10,153 nucleotides of DNA from Verrucomicrobiota bacterium (GTDB lineage Bacteria; Verrucomicrobiota; Verrucomicrobiia; Opitutales; Opitutaceae), in NCBI GenBank assembly GCA_023447015.1, contig JAEXPG010000101.1, positions 1-10,153 on the forward strand, in the 5' to 3' direction. Positions 1 through 4,962 of the stretch are shown piece by piece. The notes beneath the pieces were generated by a model, which was not told the origin of the DNA, made no database searches, and saw only the letters and a program-made list of their open reading frames with translations. How positions within the stretch are numbered: the stretch's first letter is position 1; every line of letters begins with the position of its first letter. The position numbers and the translations under genes are program-made.

Positions 1-829
1 CGGGGAGGGGGGTTGGGGCGTGGCGTGCCTGCGGGGGGTGCGGGGCGACCGCGCGCGGCAGGCCGGCGGCAAGCGCGAGATTGGGGCGGCCGAGGGCGGA
101 GTCGCGGCCGTCGGATTTGGCGGCGCCCGCCGCGGCGGCGAGGCGGAGGTCGCGCAGATCGTCGAGCCCCTGATAGAGCAGTCCCCAGTGCACGGCCAAG
201 CGGCGGAGTTGGCGACGCTCGAGCGGCGAGGCGCCGGCGGCGAGCGCGGGCAGCTCCAGCGCGAGGCGGAGCATGGCGGCCGTCTTGCCCACCGCCGCCC
301 GACCGACGGCCCGCGGGGAGCGCGGACCGTCGGCGAACGCCAGATCGAGCGCCTGGCCACCGACGAGACCGGCGGGGCCGAGGCACGCGTCGAGCGTGCG
401 GGTGGTTTCGGTTCTGAGGTGGAACGGCAGGGCAGCCGTGGCCTCGGCTACGAGGGCGTAGCCGCGATTGATGAGCGCGAGGGCGCCGAGGATGGTGGCG
501 GCTTCGCCGTGCAGACGGTGGGCGCAGGGGCGGCCCCGCCGTTCGGTGGCGTCGTCCATGCAGGGCAGGTCGTCGAGCAGGAGCGAGGCGGTGTGGTAGT
601 ACTCGATGGCGGCGGCCAGCCGGCCCGCGCTCTCCTCGTCGAGTTGTTGCGCGCGACCGAGGGAGAGGACGAGGCGCAGGCGGAAGAGGGATCCGGGGGT
701 GGCGAGCGTGTCGGCGAGGACGCCGTGCAGGTGCGGCTCGAGTCCAGCGAGGGTGGGCGCATGGCGCCGGAGAAACTCCGCCGGGTCGAGGGCGAGAGGT
801 TCAGCGAGGACGGCGTGCGAGGACGACAT
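1..829 (-). CDS. Polyprenyl diphosphate synthase-like protein (GGPP synthase/CrtE-like), 3' end cut by window
   Basis: Trans-isoprenyl diphosphate synthase family; members condense allylic diphosphates with isopentenyl diphosphate in the cytoplasm. 276 codons are visible and roughly 20-40 C-terminal residues are expected beyond the left edge. The first Asp-rich motif is intact (DDLPCMDD, residues 86-93, then RRGRP at 97-101). GLVGGQALD lies at 154-162 and the second Asp-rich motif DDLRD at 223-227. Ala81, five residues before the first Asp, with the two-residue insertion inside the motif, resembles CrtE-type GGPP synthases, so a C20 product is the best guess. Oddities: the usual N-terminal GKRxRP (IPP-binding) reads PGSLFRLR at 45-52, the late GK is GR (247-248), and the last visible residues are proline-rich. 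The start is fixed by AGGAG 8 nt upstream. The gene begins 3 bp after the yceI stop (TGACCCATG), implying translational coupling. Family assignment is firm; substrate and activity are inferred. Confidence 0.88.
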   Translation of the reverse strand, partial: MSSSHAVLAEPLALDPAEFLRRHAPTLAGLEPHLHGVLADTLATPGSLFRLRLVLSLGRAQQLDEESAGRLAAAIEYYHTASLLLDDLPCMDDATERRGRPCAHRLHGEAATILGALALINRGYALVAEATAALPFHLRTETTRTLDACLGPAGLVGGQALDLAFADGPRSPRAVGRAAVGKTAAMLRLALELPALAAGASPLERRQLRRLAVHWGLLYQGLDDLRDLRLAAAAGAAKSDGRDSALGRPNLALAAGLPRAVAPHPPQARHAPTPLP

Positions 830-832
830 GGG

Positions 833-1384
833 TCAGGCTCCTGGTTTGGCGGAAAGGCTGAAACTGATGGTGACGACCGGGTCCACCGTAAGCATGCCGA
901 ATTTCCGGATCTTGGGCAGGCCCCAGTCGCGGTGGTCGATGGTGGTTTCGCCGGAGATGTCCCAGCCGGAAGCCGTGCGGGCGATCTTCACGGGGAAGGC
1001 GAGGTCGCGCGTCTGCCCGTTGAGGGCGAGCGTGCCGGCGGCGGTGAAGGTGTCGGCACCGGAGGTGGGGGTGAGCTTGGCGAGGGTGAAGACGCCCTCG
1101 GGGCTCTTGCCGGAGGCCCAGGCGACCATCTCCTTGTCGCGCGCGGTGTCGCCAGTCTTCAGATCCGTCCAGGCGAAGCGGACGGTGGCCGTGGAGATGG
1201 CGCCGGTGGCGGCGTCGCCATCGAGCGCGACGGCGGCGGTGCCGAGCCGGCCGGTGAAACCGTGCATGGTGGCATGCACGCCGACCGAGATTTTGACGGA
1301 GGCGGGATCGACGGCGAGGGGCGCGGAGAAGGCGAACGCCGGGAGGAGCGCGAGCAGCGCGAGGAGTGAACGGCGGTGGAGCAT
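833..1384 (-). CDS. Secreted YceI-family (polyisoprenoid-binding lipocalin-like) protein
   Basis: 183 aa. YceI-family proteins are periplasmic beta-barrels, some of which bind long polyisoprenoid chains. A Sec signal peptide is visible (MLHRRSLLALLALLPAFAFS, cleavage probably near residues 20-21). The mature protein starts with the family-typical pattern VDPASVKISVGVHATMHGF (25-43). It also has LNGQTRDL (121-128) and the signature ETTIDHRDWGLPKI (146-159), followed by a final beta strand (VTISFSLSA). Length fits the family (about 170-200 aa). The start at 1384 is chosen because the signal peptide begins there; upstream in-frame starts only add arginine-rich sequence. GGGAG lies 12 nt upstream. 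The stop is 3 bp from the prenyl synthase start, so the two are almost certainly co-translated; the pairing suggests the ligand is an isoprenoid made by the neighbour (inference). Confidence 0.9.
   Translation of the reverse strand: MLHRRSLLALLALLPAFAFSAPLAVDPASVKISVGVHATMHGFTGRLGTAAVALDGDAATGAISTATVRFAWTDLKTGDTARDKEMVAWASGKSPEGVFTLAKLTPTSGADTFTAAGTLALNGQTRDLAFPVKIARTASGWDISGETTIDHRDWGLPKIRKFGMLTVDPVVTISFSLSAKPGA
838..842 (-). promoter_or_regulatory. Ribosome binding site of the prenyl synthase gene
   Basis: AGGAG on the minus strand, 8 nt before the ATG at 829, lies inside the last codons of the YceI gene. It fixes the start codon and is the best Shine-Dalgarno sequence in the window. Confidence 0.75.
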
Positions 1385-1396
1385 GGCGGCAACGTA

Positions 1397-1401
1397 CTCC
1401 C
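1397..1401 (-). promoter_or_regulatory. Possible ribosome binding site of the YceI gene
   Basis: GGGAG on the minus strand, 12 nt before the ATG at 1384. Spacing is longer than ideal but it supports the start that gives a clean signal peptide. Confidence 0.4.
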
Positions 1402-1463
1402 GTTGCGTGAAGCGACGATGAACGGTGCGTGAATTCCGATTCATTCTGGACCGAGCAGCCGGG

Positions 1464-1480
1464 GCCGCCCCACGGGCGGC
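1464..1480. other. Perfect GC hairpin, 7-bp stem
   Basis: GCCGCCC (1464-1470), loop CAC, GGGCGGC (1474-1480). It lies in the 179-bp gap between the hypothetical gene and yceI, about 80 nt before the yceI start on the minus strand. No T-tract follows. It could be part of a leader or terminator, or a by-product of GC-rich sequence. I see no convincing promoter in the rest of this gap. Confidence 0.45.
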
Positions 1481-1533
1481 GACTGGGTGGTGCGCAAGAC
1501 GGCGTCCGCCCCCGGAACCGGAGCCCGACCCGG

Positions 1534-1556
1534 GCCGCCGCGGATGGAGCGGCGGC
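1534..1556 (-). terminator. Candidate terminator hairpin after the hypothetical secreted protein gene
   Basis: Perfect 8-bp stem GCCGCCGC (1534-1541) / GCGGCGGC (1549-1556) with a 7-nt loop. It begins 7 nt after the TAG stop at 1564 on the minus strand, where an intrinsic terminator would sit. There is no T-rich tail, so termination is uncertain. Confidence 0.4.
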
Positions 1557-1563
1557 GCGTGGG

Positions 1564-2022
1564 CTACTGCGCGCCGGGGGCGAAGAGCTGAGTCCACTCG
1601 AGCGAGTTGCTGGTCTCGTACGACTTGGTGACGGCCTTGTAGCTCACGCCCTTCGAGTCCATTCGGATGTCGATCGCGATGGCGACGGGGTCGGCCGTCT
1701 TCGGCCCCTTCTGGACGACGGGCACGTCGCCAAGCTCCACGTTGATGTTGCGGGCGACGTCGGCGATCACCGCGGTGCTGAGCGCCGCGTGGATGGCGGC
1801 GAAGCGTTCGCGGCCGAGGAGCTTGCCGTCGCCGCGCGAGGTGATGCGGACGGACAGGCTGTCGCCGGTGAGCGTCGTGAGGTTGCCGAACTCCTCCAGG
1901 ACGATCTCCTTCTCGGTCGGGACCACGATCTCGCGTTCAAGGAAGTCGAGGGTCTCGGCGGCTGGAAGCGAGGGCGGCAGGGCAAGGAACAGGGCGGCGG
2001 GGACGAGGAGATGGCGTTTCAT
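1564..2022 (-). CDS. Hypothetical secreted protein, 152 aa
   Basis: I do not recognise the family. A signal peptide is clear: MKRHLLVPAALFLALPPSLPAAE, with cleavage probably near 21-23. The mature part (about 130 aa) is charged and mixed alpha/beta in look. It has an acidic start (LDFLEREIVVPTEKEIVLEEFG, 25-46 in part), a strand LSVRITSRGDG (56-66), a helix RERFAAIHAALSTAVIADVAR (71-91 in part) and a strand VAIAIDIRM (113-121). It ends with KAVTKSYETSNSLEWTQLF, contains no cysteine, and shows no further membrane segment. The start at 2022 is preferred over 2061 because the signal peptide begins there. It lies between GH1 and YceI, separated from both by gaps with hairpins, so it may be its own transcript. 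Function unknown; periplasmic or secreted location is inferred. Confidence 0.75.
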   Translation of the reverse strand: MKRHLLVPAALFLALPPSLPAAETLDFLEREIVVPTEKEIVLEEFGNLTTLTGDSLSVRITSRGDGKLLGRERFAAIHAALSTAVIADVARNINVELGDVPVVQKGPKTADPVAIAIDIRMDSKGVSYKAVTKSYETSNSLEWTQLFAPGAQ

Positions 2023-2041
2023 GGCGGTCGGGGTGCGCGAC

Positions 2042-2059
2042 GGACCGGAGGTTCGGTCC
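2042..2059. other. Hairpin in the leader of the hypothetical gene, 6-bp stem
   Basis: GGACCG (2042-2047), 6-nt loop, CGGTCC (2054-2059): perfect complement. It lies 20 nt upstream of the ATG at 2022 (minus strand). One of three hairpins in the 136-bp gap 2023-2158. Confidence 0.4.
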
Positions 2060-2105
2060 ACCGCGTCGCTGGGTCAACGATACGTTTGCGGACGGCCGGT
2101 CGGCG

Positions 2106-2122
2106 GGTGCGGCCGTCGCACC
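2106..2122. other. Hairpin in the GH1-hypothetical gap, 6-bp stem
   Basis: GGTGCG (2106-2111), loop GCCGT, CGCACC (2117-2122): perfect complement. It stands between the terminator-like hairpin of GH1 and the leader hairpin of the next gene. Confidence 0.4.
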
Positions 2123-2135
2123 GCGCGTCGGACGC

Positions 2136-2154
2136 CCGGGTGTGGACACCCCGG
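2136..2154 (-). terminator. Candidate terminator hairpin after the GH1 gene
   Basis: CCGGGTG (2136-2142), loop TGGA, CACCCCGG (2147-2154): seven pairs with one bulged C. It begins 4 nt after the GH1 TAG (2159) on the minus strand. No T-tract; the position is what suggests termination. Confidence 0.45.
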
Positions 2155-2158
2155 ACGC

Positions 2159-3664
2159 CTACAACACGCGGGCGGCGCGGATCGTCTCGCGGTACCAGTC
2201 GTAGCCCAGCTTCGGGGTGCGGCGCTGGGTGGCGTAGTCGACGTGGACGAGGCCGAAGCGGCTGCGGTAGCCCTCGGCCCACTCGAAGTTGTCGAGGAAA
2301 CTCCAGTGGTAGTAGCCGGTGACCGGGTAGCCGTCGGCCAGGGCGCGCTGGATCTGGCGCAGGTAGGCGCGGGCGTAGGCGATGCGGTCGACATCGGCGA
2401 CGAAGCCGGCCGCGTCGGCCGGGCAGCTGTCGGAGAGACCGTTTTCGCTGAGGAAGATCGGCAGGCGGCGGTCGCCGACCTGTTCGGACACCAGACGGAT
2501 GCCCCAGTAGGCCGCCTCGGGCACGATGTTGAGCCAGGGCAGGCCGCCCTTGGGGTAGCCCGGCGGAACGGAGACGCCTTCGTGACCGCGGGCGTTGTCG
2601 GCCGCGCGGGTGTAGCTGCCGGTGTAGCAGTTGAAGCCAAGCTCATCGAGCGGCTGGGCGATGGTCCGCCAGTCGCCCTCGGCGACCTCGGGCAGGCGTT
2701 CGCGGTGCAACTCGGCCCACGCCGGATCCCAGCGGCCGTGCAGGAGCGGGTGGAGAATGGCGCCGTTGACGAAGGAGTCGGTGAAGGCCCGGCGGGCGGC
2801 TGCGATGTGGGCCGGCGTCTCGACCACAGGCACGCAGCTCTCGTAGTTCTCGGCGGCGGCGATGCGGCAGGCGCGCGGGGAGGCGGCGCGGATGGCCTGG
2901 CAACCGAGACCGTGGGCGAGCAGCGCGTGGTGGATGATCTGCGACTGTTCGCGCTGGGTGGCGAGGACGATGCCGGGGGCGTGGGCGGGCGTGCGCCCGA
3001 GGGCGTAGGCGCTGTAGTAGGCGAACGTGGCGATCTCGTTGAGCGGAATCCAGCGGTCGATCCGGTCGCCGAGGCGGGTGACGACGGCGGTCACATAGTC
3101 GGCGAAATCCTTGGCGACCTCGCGGCTCTGCCAACCGGCGTAGCGATCCTGCAGCGCCTGCGGCAGGTCCCAGTGGTAGAGCGTGGCGTGCGGGGTGATG
3201 CCGTGGTCGCGCAGGCAGTCGACGAGGCGGCGGTAGAAATCGACGCCCTTCTCGTTCACCGCACCGCGTCCCTCCGGGATGATGCGCGGCCAGGCGATGC
3301 TGAAACGGTAGTGCTTCACGCCGAGCGCGGCCATGAGCGCGATGTCCTCGGCGAAGCGGTGGTAGTGGTCGCAGGAGACGTCGACGGTGGCGCCGTCGGC
3401 GATGCGGCCGGGTTGGCGGCAGAAGGTGTCCCAGATGCTGTCGCCGCGGCCGTCCGCCTTGGCGGCGCCCTCGACCTGGATGGCGGCGGTCGCCACGGCC
3501 CACTCGAAGTCGGGTGGGAACGTGCCCGCGGGCGTTGGCTGGGCGGCGGTCGCCGGCTCCGCCCCAGCCACGAGGTCGAGTGCGGGAGCGGCCAGGGCGG
3601 CGGCGGTCAGGCCGAGGCTCTGGACGAGGAAACGGCGGCGATCGGGGGCGGAGGGGGCGGTCAT
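2159..3664 (-). CDS. GH1 beta-glucosidase with Tat signal peptide
   Basis: 501 aa. GH1 retaining beta-glycosidases release terminal beta-linked glucose or galactose from oligosaccharides. The N-terminus carries a twin-arginine signal: DRRRFLV (8-14), then a hydrophobic stretch to about residue 41 ending in ATAA. The enzyme is therefore probably exported folded to the periplasm. Family signatures occur in order: FEWAVATAAIQVEGA (53-67), HYRFSIAWPRI (118-128), YHWDLPQAL (163-171), the acid/base segment with N209-E210, the nucleophile segment LSENG with E407, and SFLDNFEWAEGY (455-466), which binds the glycone sugar. Length fits one catalytic domain. Oddity: the acid/base motif is NEI, not the usual NEP. 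The start at 3664 places the RR motif correctly, but there is no Shine-Dalgarno because a heptamer repeat fills that region. It lies downstream of GH5 after a 140-bp structured gap. Family certain; sugar specificity open. Confidence 0.95.
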   Translation of the reverse strand: MTAPSAPDRRRFLVQSLGLTAAALAAPALDLVAGAEPATAAQPTPAGTFPPDFEWAVATAAIQVEGAAKADGRGDSIWDTFCRQPGRIADGATVDVSCDHYHRFAEDIALMAALGVKHYRFSIAWPRIIPEGRGAVNEKGVDFYRRLVDCLRDHGITPHATLYHWDLPQALQDRYAGWQSREVAKDFADYVTAVVTRLGDRIDRWIPLNEIATFAYYSAYALGRTPAHAPGIVLATQREQSQIIHHALLAHGLGCQAIRAASPRACRIAAAENYESCVPVVETPAHIAAARRAFTDSFVNGAILHPLLHGRWDPAWAELHRERLPEVAEGDWRTIAQPLDELGFNCYTGSYTRAADNARGHEGVSVPPGYPKGGLPWLNIVPEAAYWGIRLVSEQVGDRRLPIFLSENGLSDSCPADAAGFVADVDRIAYARAYLRQIQRALADGYPVTGYYHWSFLDNFEWAEGYRSRFGLVHVDYATQRRTPKLGYDWYRETIRAARVL

Positions 3665-3668
3665 GGCG

Positions 3669-3703
3669 GATTTTCGGTTGGGGATTGCCGATTGGCGATT
3701 GGG
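3669..3703. repeat. Tandem heptamer repeat, five GATTNNN units
   Basis: On the plus strand the units are GATTTTC, GGTTGGG, GATTGCC, GATTGGC and GATTGGG, exactly 7 bp apart (minus-strand form NNNAATC). The array ends 4 nt from the GH1 start codon and replaces any ribosome binding site. Short heptamer arrays of this kind are known from intergenic regions of several bacterial groups; whether this belongs to such a genome-wide family cannot be told from one copy. Confidence 0.75.
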
Positions 3704-3723
3704 GCGTGGGCGCGGGGTGGTGT

Positions 3724-3783
3724 GCTGCAGCCAAGCTCGGTGATCCCGACTCTCGGGCCGGGGTCAGTGCCCCCGGCTGCAGC
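3724..3783. repeat. 60-bp structured element with 9-bp inverted ends between GH5 and GH1
   Basis: GCTGCAGCC (3724-3732) and GGCTGCAGC (3775-3783) are perfect inverted repeats 42 bp apart. Inside are two perfect hairpins: CCCGA/TCGGG (3745-3757, 3-nt loop) and GCCGGGG/CCCCGGC (3757-3777, 7-nt loop). The second overlaps the right outer arm by 3 bp, so the full outer stem and full inner stem cannot form together. It begins about 21 nt after the GH5 stop on the minus strand. It could be a terminator or attenuator between GH5 and GH1, an mRNA-stabilising structure, or a dispersed palindromic (REP-like) element. It has no coding capacity of note. Confidence 0.6.
3757..3777 (-). terminator. Candidate terminator hairpin after GH5
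   Basis: Perfect 7-bp stem GCCGGGG / CCCCGGC with loop TCAGTGC, 27 nt downstream of the GH5 stop on the minus strand. No T-tract follows; a second small hairpin (3745-3757) does. It may lower expression of GH1 relative to GH51-GH5. Confidence 0.4.
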
Positions 3784-3804
3784 GAAACGTACTCGAGCCG
3801 AAGG

Positions 3805-4953
3805 TCACTTCTTCGGCGCGAGGATCCGGATCAGATCCTGGTCGGGCTCGCCGCAGAGGGAGGGGAGACCGAGCCATTTGTAGATGCCGAAGTCGCCCTT
3901 GTACTCCCAGTTCGCGTAGGCGATGCCCTCGGCGTCGAAGAGCGCGATGAGGTCGCGGTAGTAGGCGAGGCGGGCGACGCGCGGCACGGTGGGCAGGCAG
4001 CCGAACTCGCCGCAGTAGAGCTGGAGGCCGAGCTCCTTGGCGCGGCGGATGGCCGGTTCGCACTCCTGGCGGAGGCGGGCGGGGCCCCAGTCGGCGGCGG
4101 CGTTGCCGATTTGGTTCTTCAGGCTCTCGTCGTAGTTGGCCGTCAGGTTCGCGAAGGTGGCGGCGTCGACGATCGGGCCGGGGTAGTTCACCGGGCCGGT
4201 GTAGACCTTGGTGGGGACCCAGTCGGCCTTGTAATGGGTGAACAGCAGCGGGGCGTAGGTGTGGAAGCTGAGGATGATGTTCTTGTCGCCCGCGGGCACC
4301 TTCAGGAAGGGCAGGTTCTCGGGCATCTGCCAGCGGTTGGCGCCGAAGACCATGACACGGTTGGGCTCGAGCGCGCGTAGCATGGTGTAGCACTTCGCGA
4401 CGAGCTTGTTCCAGTCCTCGGGGTTGTCGGCGACGGGCTCGTTGAGGATCTCGTAGGCGACGAGGTCGACCGGGAAGTGGCGGAGGCGGGTGGAGAGATC
4501 GCGCCAGAGCTGGCGCAGGTGCTCCTGCTCCTTGGCGTCGGTCCAGAGGGTGATCTTCAGGCCCTCGTTGGCGGCGTTGAAGTGGTGGGAGTTGAGCGTG
4601 TGCAGGTCGACGATGACGCGCAGGCCGGCCTGGCGGCTCCACTCGATGGCGGTGACGAGCCGCTTGAACTCGCTCTCGATCGGCTGGCCGTCCTTGGTCC
4701 ACAGCTCCTTCTCGTCGACGGGCAGGCGGATGTGGTCGAAGCCCTGTTCGGCGATGAAGCGGACATCCTTTTCGGTGAACCACTTTTCGCGTGGCGCCCA
4801 GCCGAAGTCCTGGGAGAGCCAGTGGCTGATGTTGGTGCCTCGCTGGATGGCGAAGCCGGCGGGGTTCCGGGGCTCCGTCGGCGTGGCGGCCGCGGCCGGA
4901 AGGGCGGTCATGGCGAGAAGGGCGAGGGGCAGGAGGAGGTGGCGGAGTTGCAT
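3805..4953 (-). CDS. Secreted GH5 glycoside hydrolase (endo-beta-glucanase-like)
   Basis: 382 aa. GH5 retaining (beta/alpha)8 enzymes cut internal beta-1,4 bonds in cellulose-like, mannan or xyloglucan backbones. A Sec signal peptide is visible (MQLRHLLLPLALLAMTALPAAA, cleavage near 22-23). Family residues appear in order: RGTNISHWL (38-46), HIRLPVD (74-80, conserved R76), DLHTLN (116-121), acid/base E172 in EILNEP (168-173), HTY (231-233), nucleophile E316 in CGEFG (314-318), and W349 near the end of the barrel. All expected catalytic positions are present, with no carbohydrate-binding module. The start lies 9 bp after the GH51 stop, with no Shine-Dalgarno, so translation probably follows from GH51 by re-initiation. 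The partner suggests an arabinose-decorated substrate such as arabinoxyloglucan or arabinoxylan (inference). Family certain; exact substrate unknown. Confidence 0.94.
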   Translation of the reverse strand: MQLRHLLLPLALLAMTALPAAAATPTEPRNPAGFAIQRGTNISHWLSQDFGWAPREKWFTEKDVRFIAEQGFDHIRLPVDEKELWTKDGQPIESEFKRLVTAIEWSRQAGLRVIVDLHTLNSHHFNAANEGLKITLWTDAKEQEHLRQLWRDLSTRLRHFPVDLVAYEILNEPVADNPEDWNKLVAKCYTMLRALEPNRVMVFGANRWQMPENLPFLKVPAGDKNIILSFHTYAPLLFTHYKADWVPTKVYTGPVNYPGPIVDAATFANLTANYDESLKNQIGNAAADWGPARLRQECEPAIRRAKELGLQLYCGEFGCLPTVPRVARLAYYRDLIALFDAEGIAYANWEYKGDFGIYKWLGLPSLCGEPDQDLIRILAPKK

Positions 4954-4962
4954 GGGAAGGGG

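Noticed and set aside
20..1369. 449-codon plus-strand open frame opposite the prenyl synthase and YceI genes
   Set aside because: Gly/Glu/Arg-rich shadow; both opposite genes have family motifs and sensible starts.
1385..1463. Sigma70 promoter upstream of YceI
   Set aside because: No -35/-10 pair with acceptable spacing and match was found.
1385..1597. N-terminal extension of YceI starting at 1597
   Set aside because: The extension is arginine- and proline-rich and would bury the signal peptide that starts at 1384.
3724..3783. Reading the 9-bp inverted ends as a transposon end pair or MITE
   Set aside because: No target-site duplication is evident at the edges and no transposase is in the window; kept only as a structured element.
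1667..3883. 738-codon plus-strand open frame antisense to the hypothetical and GH1 genes
   Set aside because: Compositionally biased, no domain pattern, while the opposite strand holds a clear GH1 with catalytic residues.
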